This document shows positions 47,034-55,333 of a stretch of 64,000 bases of DNA, in pieces (positions within the stretch are counted from its first letter, which is position 1; each line of letters begins with the position of its first letter). The DNA is from Algoriphagus algorifonticola (GTDB taxonomy: Bacteria > Bacteroidota > Bacteroidia > Cytophagales > Cyclobacteriaceae). A program made the position numbers and the translations under genes. The stretch is taken from positions 1 to 64,000 of the forward strand of contig NZ_VLOG01000062.1 of NCBI RefSeq assembly GCF_007655305.1. The letters are read 5' to 3'. A model generated the notes under the pieces. The model searched no databases. It was not told the DNA's origin and was given only the letters and a program-made list of their open reading frames with translations.

Positions 47034-47699
47034 ATGGCACACATTGTTAAGATTTTAGATTTATTATCCCTCACCCATGATGTCAAACAGTTTAAAGTTG
47101 AGAAACCCGAGGGTTATTCATTCATTCCTGGTCAAGCTACCGAGGTAGCAATAAACAAGGAAGGATGGAAACAAGAAAAAAGACCCTTCACTTTTACCTC
47201 TTTACCTGAGGATGATCATCTTGAATTTGTAATCAAATCATACAGAGACCATGACGGGGTAACCAATCATCTGGATGGAGTTATCCCCGGGGATGAGTTG
47301 ATTATTGATGATTCATGGGGTGCAATTCAATACAAAGGAAAAGGAGTTTTCATTGCTGGAGGAGCTGGAGTCACTCCTTTCATTGCCATTTTGAAGGATT
47401 TGAAAAGTAAGGGGGAACTGGTAGGAAACAAGCTCTTTTTTGCAAACAAAACCAGAAAGGATGTGATTTTGGAAAGCTATTTTCATGAAATATTAGGAGA
47501 GGACTTTGTTTCCATTTTGGATAAAGAAAAACTTGATGGACATGAACATGGGAGAATTGATATGGAGTTTTTGAAAAAGCATTTAGTGGATTTTTCTCAG
47601 GAATTTTATGTCTGCGGACCACCTCCCATGATTGAGTCTGTCAGCACAAATTTGAAGCAATTGGGTGCAAATCCGGATGGAATTACTTTTGAAGAGTAG
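47034..47699 (+). CDS. FAD/NAD-binding oxidoreductase (flavodoxin/ferredoxin reductase type)
   Basis: 221 aa, containing just the FNR module with no 2Fe-2S domain. The FAD-binding barrel has the conserved KRPFTFTSLPEDDHLEFVIK (about 45-64, RxFT(S) motif) and the pyridine-nucleotide half has GKGVFIAGGAGVTPFIAIL (about 103-120) and YVCGPPPMIESV (about 194-205). It would move electrons between NAD(P)H and flavodoxin, ferredoxin or a small iron protein. No partner is adjacent. No TAnnTTTG box was found upstream. Confidence 0.88.
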   Translation: MAHIVKILDLLSLTHDVKQFKVEKPEGYSFIPGQATEVAINKEGWKQEKRPFTFTSLPEDDHLEFVIKSYRDHDGVTNHLDGVIPGDELIIDDSWGAIQYKGKGVFIAGGAGVTPFIAILKDLKSKGELVGNKLFFANKTRKDVILESYFHEILGEDFVSILDKEKLDGHEHGRIDMEFLKKHLVDFSQEFYVCGPPPMIESVSTNLKQLGANPDGITFEE

Positions 47700-47720
47700 A
47701 AACAGGTAGTGATCAAAAAA

Positions 47721-47753
47721 AAACGCCAACTCGAAAAAGTTGGCGTTTTTTTT
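47721..47753. terminator. Bidirectional terminator between the reductase and the isomerase-like gene
   Basis: An 11-bp perfect stem (47721-47731 with 47738-47748), A tract on the left and T tract on the right. Confidence 0.9.
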
Positions 47754-47767
47754 ATGGTTTTTAGAAA

Positions 47768-48676
47768 TTATTGAAAGCCTATTTCTTTCAATCCGCCGTG
47801 GCTAATTTTAATAGCTTCCATTGGATCCAAACCGAAGGTTTGATCTTGTTCCACTAGGTAATAAACCATGCCGGACTTGTCTTTTTCAGCCAATATTTTT
47901 CCGAAGTCAATTGATCCAGTTCCAACTGGCGCAAACTGTCCTTCTGCGTTCATGTCCTTAACATGCCAAGCCTTGAAACGGCCTGGATATTTTTCAAAAT
48001 ACGCCAGAGGATCTGCTCCAGCTTTCGTAACCCAGAAAAGGTCCATTTGATAATTGACATGAGCAGGATCTGTATTTTCCAAAATATATTCAGTGAGGAT
48101 AGTGCCATCAGCCATAGGCTTAAACTCAAAGTCGTGGTTGTGGTATAAAAGTTTTAAGCCTGCATTAGAGCATTTTTCGCCGATAGTTTTCAAGATGGAT
48201 ACCAACTCTTCTTTAGTGCCTTTCATTCCCATTCCTTCAGGACCAAAGGTAAACATACCCATAGGTGGAACAGGGATGACGAAATACTCGAATCCTGCTG
48301 CTTTACTGGCGGCTATTTGTTCATCAGCATTTTCTAAAGTAACTCCGCCCATGTGTGTACTTTTAGGGGTTAAGCCTAAAGATTCTACATAAGCTTTAAA
48401 ATCTGCTGGGTCCATTCCATAGAATTTGCCATCAGCATATCCAGCTGCCTCGATATATGCATATCCTGCATCAGCTACAGCCTGAAGTGTGGCCTCGGGA
48501 TCACTGGCCATCGAGTCACGGACCGTGTAAAGTGCTAAACCTCCAAATCTTTCTGTTTCGCTCGTGTTTTCCTCACTCATTTCAGTGCTTTCTTCATTGC
48601 TATTTGATCCACAGGAAATTACTCCTATACTCAATAGGATAAGCATTGCCATGTGGAAAATGGATTGTTTTTTCAT
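47768..48676 (-). CDS. Lipoprotein of the sugar phosphate isomerase/epimerase (AP endonuclease 2-like TIM barrel) family
   Basis: 302 aa. The signal peptide ends in a lipobox (GVISC, Cys at about 22), followed by a Ser/Glu-rich linker. The TIM barrel (about 45-302) has GLALYTVRDSM, AVADAGYAYIEAAGY, KSTHMGG, LLYHNHDFEF, YQMDLFWVTKAG, AWHVKDMN and GSIDFGKIL, the usual metal-binding pattern of xylose-isomerase-like proteins. Exported lipoprotein forms are widespread in Bacteroidota and Planctomycetes; their substrates, probably sugars, are mostly unknown. It stands alone here. Confidence 0.88.
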   Translation of the reverse strand: MKKQSIFHMAMLILLSIGVISCGSNSNEESTEMSEENTSETERFGGLALYTVRDSMASDPEATLQAVADAGYAYIEAAGYADGKFYGMDPADFKAYVESLGLTPKSTHMGGVTLENADEQIAASKAAGFEYFVIPVPPMGMFTFGPEGMGMKGTKEELVSILKTIGEKCSNAGLKLLYHNHDFEFKPMADGTILTEYILENTDPAHVNYQMDLFWVTKAGADPLAYFEKYPGRFKAWHVKDMNAEGQFAPVGTGSIDFGKILAEKDKSGMVYYLVEQDQTFGLDPMEAIKISHGGLKEIGFQ

Positions 48677-48795
48677 CTGTTTTTTTGTTAAAAGGTTAGA
48701 GCTTTTCTTTGGGTTTTGAAGCTGTTAAGATACCTATTTGAGTTAAATTCTAAATCATTCCCTGAAATCAATTCCTTGAATGGCTTAAATGTGGA

Positions 48796-50040
48796 TTATT
48801 CAAAGCCGAACATCAAAGGAAATAAGAAGACAACGATAAAGGCCCAAACGACATATATGGGAAGGTACTGGACTATTGCTATTCCTACTTTTTGAAGCGT
48901 AGTTTTTCTATTGACTGACTGAAATAGAAGAGCTGTGACCCACATAAGATGCCCGAGTATCAAAATATTTCCACCTAAAACTGCGGTTCGGTTGGGAGTA
49001 AATCCCCATTCTGAAATTCTGAAAATAATGGCAGAAAGAGCAATTCCGTTCACTAGAATAGTGGCTATAGCCAATAAGAATAAGATCCAGGTGGTCCAAT
49101 TTCTTTCCTTTTGATGAAAATGTTCGGCAACAGAAAAGAAAATCAAAGCCATCACACCAATGAGGAGCAAGTTGAATGTCAACAGGAATTCCCGATCGTT
49201 ATAAGGGTCTTTTCCCGAAATAAGAATGGCACTTAAATAGGCTATTAACATCAATAAAACCAATGGACTAAATAGCTTTGCTATGATAGGGGAGACCTTA
49301 TCTACTAATTGAGGATTATTTTTATTAATCAGAGTAGCCAAAAGTGGAATGGCCGGTAAGCCAAAAACAGCGATGTATTCGAAGTAAAATTTTTCAATAC
49401 TGATACCGATCAAGCTGAATAAGCCTAAAGTCATTCCAGTCATCAGCATCCCTGCTATTCCTAATAATACACTGAGAACCGCCACATCTCCATTAAATCT
49501 TAAAAAAGCCAACTTTTGGAGGTTAGGATGAAGACTGTTTCCGGTAAAAGCATAGCCTAACATTCCCCATAAAATAAAAGGAAGATGTAAACAGGCTAAA
49601 ATTAAAGTATCACTGGAATTCGAATTTGGAAGGAAGTTGATGTAAACAGCTAATAGCACTGAAATGGAAATAAGAATCCCTTTGCTTGCATTGCTCATTT
49701 CGTTCTTCCAAACAAAGAAAGCAGTCAGGAAGGGAAAAATGATAAAGCCAATATTTCTTGGGAAAAAAAAGTCTTCAGAGATATTGAAAAGAGCGGGGAA
49801 TTTTGCGATCAATCCGGCCAAGAGTATACAAATCATGATAAATTTGATTTCATCTTTGCTTCCCCAGGAAATGGATTCTGTTTCATAATTCAATCGCTGG
49901 TTCCAAAACTCTCCCAGTTCTGTTTGTAAATTTTGGGGATACAATTCATTGAAATCCCGTTTGAATTGGGATTTGTTGGCCCGGTACAGTTTTTCAAGTT
50001 CCAGGGCATTTTGACTGTTTTTTAGAATTTGTTCTTTCAT
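48796..50040 (-). CDS. Polytopic membrane protein (DUF4153-like)
   Basis: 414 aa from the ATG at 50040; a TTG at 50082 is in frame but overlaps the upstream gene. After a soluble 60-residue helical start there are about 10-12 hydrophobic helices with few charges between them, and short conserved-looking loops such as GKDPYNDREFLL and SEWGFTPNRTAV. I recall similar segments in DUF4153 proteins, but this is not certain. No transport motif was recognised. It is the second gene of a transcript beginning at 50387 behind the palindromic operator. Confidence 0.7.
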   Translation of the reverse strand: MKEQILKNSQNALELEKLYRANKSQFKRDFNELYPQNLQTELGEFWNQRLNYETESISWGSKDEIKFIMICILLAGLIAKFPALFNISEDFFFPRNIGFIIFPFLTAFFVWKNEMSNASKGILISISVLLAVYINFLPNSNSSDTLILACLHLPFILWGMLGYAFTGNSLHPNLQKLAFLRFNGDVAVLSVLLGIAGMLMTGMTLGLFSLIGISIEKFYFEYIAVFGLPAIPLLATLINKNNPQLVDKVSPIIAKLFSPLVLLMLIAYLSAILISGKDPYNDREFLLTFNLLLIGVMALIFFSVAEHFHQKERNWTTWILFLLAIATILVNGIALSAIIFRISEWGFTPNRTAVLGGNILILGHLMWVTALLFQSVNRKTTLQKVGIAIVQYLPIYVVWAFIVVFLFPLMFGFE

Positions 50041-50072
50041 AGTGAATTGAGGTAAGGGGTAAAGAAGTATTT

Positions 50073-50387
50073 TTAATTCCAATGACCGGTGAAATTGAAG
50101 GCAATGACTGAGCTAATCCAAATAGATACAAAATAGATGATGGTGCTAAAAACTACAGCGGCAAATTTTTTCCAACCTTCTGAGAACCAAATGAAACTGC
50201 ATAAATAAAAGAAAATTCCGCCCAATGCGGCGCCCATTGGGATGATTGAAAGAGGAAGGAACATCCAAGTTTCAAAAACATCCTCCTTCGTCAGAATAAT
50301 GAACAAAAGAATAGAAAATGGAATACTGGCTCCGATTCCGGCTGCAAGAGCAATTAGTTTGCTATTAATCTGCGATAAACGTACCAT
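50073..50387 (-). CDS. Small membrane protein of unknown function
   Basis: 104 aa with three hydrophobic helices (about 10-32, 42-66 and 75-98). No motif was recognised. It is 32 nt upstream of the polytopic membrane protein gene, on the same strand. Its start lies 18 nt downstream of a TACTTTG-N5-CAAAGTA palindrome, so it is probably repressed by the winged-helix regulator encoded just upstream. Confidence 0.75.
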   Translation of the reverse strand: MVRLSQINSKLIALAAGIGASIPFSILLFIILTKEDVFETWMFLPLSIIPMGAALGGIFFYLCSFIWFSEGWKKFAAVVFSTIIYFVSIWISSVIAFNFTGHWN

Positions 50388-50404
50388 ATTATTTGAGTTG
50401 AAAG

Positions 50405-50423
50405 TACTTTGTAATTCAAAGTA
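50405..50423. promoter_or_regulatory. Operator candidate: perfect palindrome TACTTTG-N5-CAAAGTA, copy 1
   Basis: A 7-bp perfect inverted repeat with a 5-nt spacer, 18 nt upstream of the 104-aa membrane protein gene and 16 nt after the regulator gene's stop. An identical half-site pair occurs at 51357-51375. Confidence 0.7.
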
Positions 50424-50438
50424 GATAAATAAATTTTT

Positions 50439-50732
50439 TTAGCTTTTATTTTCTTTGATTAAATTTTCAAGGAACGTTAAATGAAACTGAAAGGCTTTTT
50501 TTCCCTCTTCGGTTGCGGCATAAGTAGTCAAAGGCTTTCTTCCAACAAAGGATTTTTTCACTTCGATAAAATCATTTTTCTCCAATTGTTTGAGATGTGT
50601 TGCTAAGTTTCCATCAGTCACATCCAATAGTTCTTTGAAGGAATTGAAATCAAATTCTTCATTGGCCATCAGGATGGACATGATCCTCAGCCGGATCACA
50701 TTTTCAAATGCTTTATCGTATTTCCCTTTCAC
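50439..50732 (-). CDS. Winged-helix transcriptional regulator (HTH_34 / ArsR-MarR-like)
   Basis: 97 aa starting at GTG, 1 nt after the TGA of the upstream membrane-protein gene (the sequence reads TGAGGTG, with a purine-rich ribosome-binding stretch). The fold is a winged helix: RLRIMSILMANEEFDFNSF, then the recognition helix region LLDVTDGNLATHLKQLEKNDF (positions about 37-57, shown in parts), then the wing with FVGRKPLTTYAATEEGKKAF. It binds DNA as a dimer. Two identical palindromes flank its gene and fit a dimeric binding site, so autoregulation of the cluster is likely. Confidence 0.88.
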   Translation of the reverse strand: MKGKYDKAFENVIRLRIMSILMANEEFDFNSFKELLDVTDGNLATHLKQLEKNDFIEVKKSFVGRKPLTTYAATEEGKKAFQFHLTFLENLIKENKS

Positions 50733-50733
50733 C

Positions 50734-51348
50734 TCAACCGTCGTATTTTACATACATGATCGCACCGTAAATGATGTGCAAAACCCCAAATCCCATTGCC
50801 CACAGCACAAGACCATATTCTGGAAAGAATGTGGCTATCAATCCCAAAACCAATTGACAATAACTCAAATATTTGATCTCATTTAGGGTGAAGTTTGAGG
50901 CATTGAAAAGTCCCAATCCATAAAAAATTAAAGTTATTGCTGCGACTAAATGCTCTTGTCCTTGTGCATATAGACCTATACAAAGAAGGCCTCCTATGAT
51001 TACTGGAATAAATAAAGCCCTCATGAACCTTCTGCTTGCTGGAGACCAAAGACTTACTTTAGTCTTCTTACTTTTTTTTCTGCTTAGCAGCCAAGTTGTG
51101 AACACGGAAAGTAATAAGACGGAAAGTCCCGTGATCATCACATTGCTGATGACATATTCGGGATTTGTCAGGGAAATGTCTTTTCCATAAGGAGGGTTGG
51201 GGTAATAAATTAGGCTGTAAGCAATGCCAGAGCCTATCAGGGCATACACACCTGCTAAAATCCCCGACAATCCACTCAAGGAAAGAAAACGACTGCTTCT
51301 TTCCATGATGGATTTTATTTCAGCTAATTCATCTTGTGCTTTTTTCAT
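50734..51348 (-). CDS. Membrane protein partner of the winged-helix regulator
   Basis: 204 aa. A cytoplasmic helical N-terminus (KAQDELAEIKSIMERSSRF) precedes about five or six hydrophobic helices (about 28-48, 68-90, 108-128, 134-152, 160-180 and 183-202). I recall this protein type next to small HTH regulators in many Bacteroidota but know no function. It is the first gene of the transcript; the regulator follows 1 nt after. The second copy of the palindrome lies 9 nt upstream of its ATG. Confidence 0.8.
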   Translation of the reverse strand: MKKAQDELAEIKSIMERSSRFLSLSGLSGILAGVYALIGSGIAYSLIYYPNPPYGKDISLTNPEYVISNVMITGLSVLLLSVFTTWLLSRKKSKKTKVSLWSPASRRFMRALFIPVIIGGLLCIGLYAQGQEHLVAAITLIFYGLGLFNASNFTLNEIKYLSYCQLVLGLIATFFPEYGLVLWAMGFGVLHIIYGAIMYVKYDG

Positions 51349-51356
51349 TTTAAAAG

Positions 51357-51375
51357 TACTTTGAAATACAAAGTA
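51357..51375. promoter_or_regulatory. Operator candidate: perfect palindrome TACTTTG-N5-CAAAGTA, copy 2
   Basis: The same half-sites and spacing as 50405-50423, 9 nt before the ATG of the 204-aa membrane protein. A regulator bound here would block either the promoter or the start region. Confidence 0.7.
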
Positions 51376-51390
51376 AAATAAAAAAATAAA

Positions 51391-51420
51391 TAACTCCTAC
51401 GATTAGCAGGAGTTATTTTT
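51391..51420 (-). terminator. Terminator of the nucleoside-hydrolase-like gene
   Basis: An 8-bp stem (51391-51398 with 51408-51415) with a loop of 9. On the minus strand the left flank supplies a T-rich run. Confidence 0.7.
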
Positions 51421-51431
51421 ATCAATGGGGC

Positions 51432-52370
51432 TTATTCAGATTTTTGATGGAAGGTAGTCTTCATGGTTTTCCAAAAATCATTCTCCATGGCTTGGGCGTC
51501 AATAGAAGTGTGGACCTTCACGATACGCTGAGTGTTTTCTGGAGGAGTCATAAACTCTTCAACTTTTGACCATTCAGGATTGATCAAAGCTTGAATTATT
51601 GCCAAGTCCCACATGATCCAGGTTTTTTTCTCGGGGTCATTTCTGGTCCACCATCTTTTGTGATTGTCCCATCTGGCGATTAAGTAATCTCCCAATTCAG
51701 ATTTGCCTTTTAATTCTTCATCGGCTTTGGTCTTAGCCAGCTTGAGATGTTGGCTACTAGTAGCTGACATGATGGTCAAGTCAAGGTTGGGTGTGTCAAA
51801 TAATACGTCAACAGCAACCTTGTCATTTCTGGAATTAAACTCATTTTTATCGAAAGTATTGGCTTCCGGGTCATGCCAGATTCCCAGGTAGTGAACTCTG
51901 ATCAAAGGAATGATACTTGGATCCTGAACAATAGCAGATGCCACATTGGTACAAGGGCCTAAAATGACCAAATCTAGCTTTTGCCCATTTTTCATTTTTT
52001 TGGCTTCCTGAATAATAAAATTGGAAGCTGGGGATACCTGGGGTTCGGTAGGAGAGGTCATTGGGAAATTGGCGCCTACAGGAAGGGGAATGTCAGTTCG
52101 ATTGGATAATTGAGCCAACCGCTCATTGATAATCTGACTTTCCATCACAGAGGTATCTGTTGCAATGGGGGAAGTGTGAAATTGTGCCGATGTGATCGCT
52201 CTGATGTCTAGTTTGTCAGAAGCCATAGCCTGAACTAAGGCATAGAGATCATCGATTTCATTGGCAGTATCTGCGTCAATGATGACAGCTACCTTTTTAT
52301 CTGCCTGGCTCGTAGTTGAATGTAAGCCCTGAAAAAGCAGGAAAAAGGGGATAAGGAATTGTAAAATCAT
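51432..52370 (-). CDS. Secreted nucleoside-hydrolase-like protein
   Basis: 312 aa from the ATG at 52370; the TTG three codons earlier is less likely. A signal peptide covers 1 to about 20. The calcium-binding motif of inosine-uridine hydrolases is present in a longer form, VIIDADTANEIDDLYAL (usual form D-x-D-x-G-x-D-D), followed by LVILGPCTNVASAI and the C-terminal WIMWDLAI, which is in the position of the second Asp of the site. It would release bases from ribonucleosides outside the cytoplasm, although the longer loop may change substrate. It is a single gene with its own terminator. Confidence 0.88.
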   Translation of the reverse strand: MILQFLIPFFLLFQGLHSTTSQADKKVAVIIDADTANEIDDLYALVQAMASDKLDIRAITSAQFHTSPIATDTSVMESQIINERLAQLSNRTDIPLPVGANFPMTSPTEPQVSPASNFIIQEAKKMKNGQKLDLVILGPCTNVASAIVQDPSIIPLIRVHYLGIWHDPEANTFDKNEFNSRNDKVAVDVLFDTPNLDLTIMSATSSQHLKLAKTKADEELKGKSELGDYLIARWDNHKRWWTRNDPEKKTWIMWDLAIIQALINPEWSKVEEFMTPPENTQRIVKVHTSIDAQAMENDFWKTMKTTFHQKSE

Positions 52371-52434
52371 AGTATACAAACGTAAAGAAAATATTCTTTG
52401 GATTTAATTAATGTTTGATGAACTTCAATAAGCA

Positions 52435-53118
52435 TCAAAGTACTTGAAAGCCATTGAGTAAGTTTTCAATTAAATCTTGATTTTTCCTCCAAATCTGATC
52501 ACTTGACCAAGTTACAAACTGTACAGAACCTCGCTCATCTGAATAATAGTAAGTATCAAACATGAATGATATTCCAGAAAAATTTGCTGCCAATAATCCT
52601 CTTAATACTGGCTTCCCATTAACAACTCTGTATTCTACCTGATTGATTGTTACTGGAGATCCGGTATTTCCCTCCATCGTTTTTTTTGCGATCTTTATTA
52701 GAGCATCTTTTGCAATAGCTGTTTCTTCTGAAATTACCACGCACCATACATCACTTTCTTTAGCTTGAAAAGCAAACTCTGCATCCTCATTCAAAGTGGC
52801 TGCAGGAACTCTTTTCCATTTGCTTTCATCGTAATAAATTGAAAACTGACCATTTTGATTCTGAACTTCTTTTTTTGATAGTTCTGGCTTTATAAAAGAT
52901 GTCCTAGCAGTATCAACTTTTAATTCATATGAAAAATAATCGAATTGGGATTTTGATTCATTAAATTCTTTCGGTTCATATGACCAGGTCCCATTATTGT
53001 AAACATATATAGTATCCCCTTTCTCAGTCACAGCTTTTATTTGAGAGAAAGTACTAAAGGGGAAGTTGAAAATCAGCAGCAATAAAGTACTTGCTCCCAA
53101 TAAAAATTTGTTATTCAT
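52435..53118 (-). CDS. Secreted protein of unknown function
   Basis: 227 aa with a signal peptide (1 to about 25, STFSQ). Mature part: a short beta motif GDTIYVYNNGTWSYE (about 33-47) like those at the start of many Bacteroidota surface proteins, a linker, and a second domain (about 90-227) with FSIYYDESKWKRV and FMFDTYYYSDERGSVQFVTW that resembles PsbP/Mog1-type folds. I cannot name the function. It lies between the nucleoside-hydrolase-like gene and the aguB promoter region. Confidence 0.75.
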   Translation of the reverse strand: MNNKFLLGASTLLLLIFNFPFSTFSQIKAVTEKGDTIYVYNNGTWSYEPKEFNESKSQFDYFSYELKVDTARTSFIKPELSKKEVQNQNGQFSIYYDESKWKRVPAATLNEDAEFAFQAKESDVWCVVISEETAIAKDALIKIAKKTMEGNTGSPVTINQVEYRVVNGKPVLRGLLAANFSGISFMFDTYYYSDERGSVQFVTWSSDQIWRKNQDLIENLLNGFQVL

Positions 53119-53242
53119 ACGTTAGTAAGGTTTTTAAATGATATTTTTATTGACTTCGATTTACTTAGATTTTTTTGAAAATAATAAGGTAGTTCTATGG
53201 ATTTTTCAAATTCAGGGACTTTCCTTCAATCTATCTTTACAA

Positions 53243-53274
53243 TTTGTCATTCCCTTCCATCTCCCGTACCTTTG
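53243..53274 (+). promoter_or_regulatory. Canonical promoter of aguB-aguA
   Basis: TTTG at 53243-53246, a 20-nt spacer and TACCTTTG at 53267-53274, both perfect. The start point would be about 25 nt upstream of the aguB GTG. Confidence 0.7.
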
Positions 53275-53303
53275 CTTATTGATTCAATCAAACTCATATA
53301 GAC

Positions 53304-54179
53304 GTGTCTGATAAAAAAGTAAAGGTAGGTCTGGTTCAGCTGAGTTGCTCAGGGGACGTGACCGAAAACATGAATAAAACCATCAAAGGAGTCCGTGAGG
53401 CAGCTCAAAAAGGAGCTGAGGTAGTGGTGCTTCAAGAACTTTTTAGATCGCTCTACTTCTGTGATGTGGAGGATTATGAAAATTTTAAACTGGCCGAGGC
53501 TATTCCAGGCCCTTCCACTGAAACTCTAGGTTCCTTAGCCCAGGAATTAGGCGTAGTGATAGTTGCTTCTCTTTTTGAAAAAAGAGCCGAGGGACTTTAT
53601 CACAATACAACCGCTGTATTGGATGCAGATGGAACTTATCTAGGGAAATATAGAAAAATGCATATTCCAGATGATCCTGGATATTTTGAAAAGTTTTATT
53701 TCACTCCAGGTGATTTGGGCTATAAGGTATTCCCAACCAAGTTTGGAAAGATTGGTGTATTGATCTGCTGGGATCAGTGGTATCCTGAAGCAGCAAGAAT
53801 TACAGCTTTGAAGGGAGCCGATTTCTTAGTTTATCCTACAGCTATTGGTTGGCACAAAGATCAGGATGGCTTGACTAATGATGAACAATATGGCGCTTGG
53901 CAAACTATACAACGTTCTCACGCTGTGGCAAATGGTATCCCGGTTGTATCTGTGAATAGAACAGGAGTAGAAGGGGATATGCAGTTCTGGGGAGGATCCT
54001 TTGTATCCAATGCTTTTGGGCGAGTGACTTACAAAGCCCCTCATTTGGAAGAGGAAGTACATGTAGAGGAATTGGATTTGACCGGTTCTGATAGATATAG
54101 AACCCACTGGCCTTTCTTGAGAGATCGTAGAATTGACAGTTACCAGCAAATTACCAAGCGCTACATAGACGAAGAATAA
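53304..54179 (+). CDS. aguB: N-carbamoylputrescine amidase
   Basis: 291 aa, starting at GTG (no suitable ATG precedes VKVGLVQLSC). It is a nitrilase-superfamily enzyme. The catalytic triad is E45 (VLQELFRS), K118 (GKYRKMHIPDD) and C155 (GVLICWDQWYPEAA). It converts N-carbamoylputrescine to putrescine, CO2 and ammonia. The close match of DPGYFEKFYFTPGD to plant and bacterial AguB supports the substrate. aguA follows by 2 nt, so the two enzymes give agmatine to putrescine in one operon. Confidence 0.95.
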   Translation: MSDKKVKVGLVQLSCSGDVTENMNKTIKGVREAAQKGAEVVVLQELFRSLYFCDVEDYENFKLAEAIPGPSTETLGSLAQELGVVIVASLFEKRAEGLYHNTTAVLDADGTYLGKYRKMHIPDDPGYFEKFYFTPGDLGYKVFPTKFGKIGVLICWDQWYPEAARITALKGADFLVYPTAIGWHKDQDGLTNDEQYGAWQTIQRSHAVANGIPVVSVNRTGVEGDMQFWGGSFVSNAFGRVTYKAPHLEEEVHVEELDLTGSDRYRTHWPFLRDRRIDSYQQITKRYIDEE

Positions 54180-54181
54180 AC

Positions 54182-55255
54182 ATGGCAGATATTTTTGAAC
54201 TTGCCCGAACTGGAGGAGCCACTCCTGCAGAACTGGGATATTATTTCCCCGCAGAGTTTGCCCCTCATCGAGCTATGTGGTTGAGTTGGCCCCATAAGGA
54301 GGATTCTTGGCCAGGAAAAATTCATACGATATATCCTAAGTATGCCCAATTTATCAAAGAGGTAGCTAAGGGAGAAAAAGTTCATATCAATGTGCTGGAT
54401 GATGGGATGAGGCAATTTGCCATCGATCAATTAAACCAGGCTGGAGTGGATATGGACCAAATTAATTTCCACTTATTCCCTACGAATGATGCTTGGTGCA
54501 GAGATCATGGGCCGGCATTTTTGATCAATCCCAATGCTGAGCAAAAGAAGGTGTTGGTGAAATGGGATTACAATGCTTGGGGAGAAAAGTATCCTCCTCA
54601 TGACTTGGATAATCAAATTCCTTTTCGAATTGCTGAGTATTTGAATATTCCTTGTTTCCAGCCCGGAATTGTCATGGAAGGTGGTTCTGTAGAGTTTAAT
54701 GGGAAAGGAACTTTGTTAACATCCAAAGCCTGCCTTCTGAATAAAAATCGAAACCCTCATCTCAATCAGGCTCAGATCGAAAAGTACCTTTGCGATTATT
54801 ATGGTGTTAATCATATCCTTTGGGTAGGAGATGGGATCGTTGGAGATGACACGGACGGCCATATCGATGACATAACCAGATTCGTCAATGAAGACACCGT
54901 TGTGACAGTGGTTGAGGAGCATAAGGGAGATGACAACTATGACATTTTACAGGAGAATTTGCATTTGCTGAAAAAAATGCGCCTGGAAAATGATAAACAA
55001 CTGAACATTATTGAGCTTCCAATGCCTAAAGCTGTGATTTGGGAAGGACAGCGTTTACCGGCATCTTATGCCAACTTCTTCATTGGAAATGTGGCCGTAG
55101 TGGTTCCTACTTTCAAAGATAAGAATGATCAGAAAGCATTGGATATCCTGAAGGACTGCTTTCCGGATAGAAAAGTCATCGGAATAGATTCTACTGATAT
55201 CATTTGGGGCTTGGGCTCCTTTCACTGCCTGAGTCAGCAAGAACCCGAGGTTTAA
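54182..55255 (+). CDS. aguA: Agmatine deiminase
   Basis: 357 aa of the peptidyl-arginine-deiminase fold. It converts agmatine to N-carbamoylputrescine and ammonia, feeding AguB. Features are MWLSWPHKEDSWPG near 38-51, the substrate-binding NDAWCRDHGPAF (about 101-112), VMEGGSVEFNGKGTLL, the catalytic H in GDDTDGHIDDITRF (about 222-235) and the nucleophile C349 in GLGSFHCLSQQEP. Together with AguB it makes putrescine from arginine-derived agmatine, in place of direct ornithine decarboxylation. Confidence 0.96.
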   Translation: MADIFELARTGGATPAELGYYFPAEFAPHRAMWLSWPHKEDSWPGKIHTIYPKYAQFIKEVAKGEKVHINVLDDGMRQFAIDQLNQAGVDMDQINFHLFPTNDAWCRDHGPAFLINPNAEQKKVLVKWDYNAWGEKYPPHDLDNQIPFRIAEYLNIPCFQPGIVMEGGSVEFNGKGTLLTSKACLLNKNRNPHLNQAQIEKYLCDYYGVNHILWVGDGIVGDDTDGHIDDITRFVNEDTVVTVVEEHKGDDNYDILQENLHLLKKMRLENDKQLNIIELPMPKAVIWEGQRLPASYANFFIGNVAVVVPTFKDKNDQKALDILKDCFPDRKVIGIDSTDIIWGLGSFHCLSQQEPEV

Positions 55256-55267
55256 AGATCTATATTA

Positions 55268-55333
55268 AAAAGAGGCTGTCCTATAAATAGCTCTAATGTG
55301 ACAAATTGCACTTTTGAGACAGCCTCTTTTTTA
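55268..55333. terminator. Long-stem bidirectional terminator after aguA
   Basis: A 13-bp perfect stem (55268-55280 with 55318-55330) enclosing a 37-nt loop, with T on the right and A on the left. It ends both aguA and the convergent secreted protein gene. Confidence 0.8.

Noticed and set aside
52436-52460. A third copy of the TACTTTG/CAAAGTA operator near the end of the secreted-protein gene
   Set aside because: The sequence there is CAAAGTACTTG, in which the half-sites are back to back rather than separated by five nucleotides, and it lies within the gene's 3' end.
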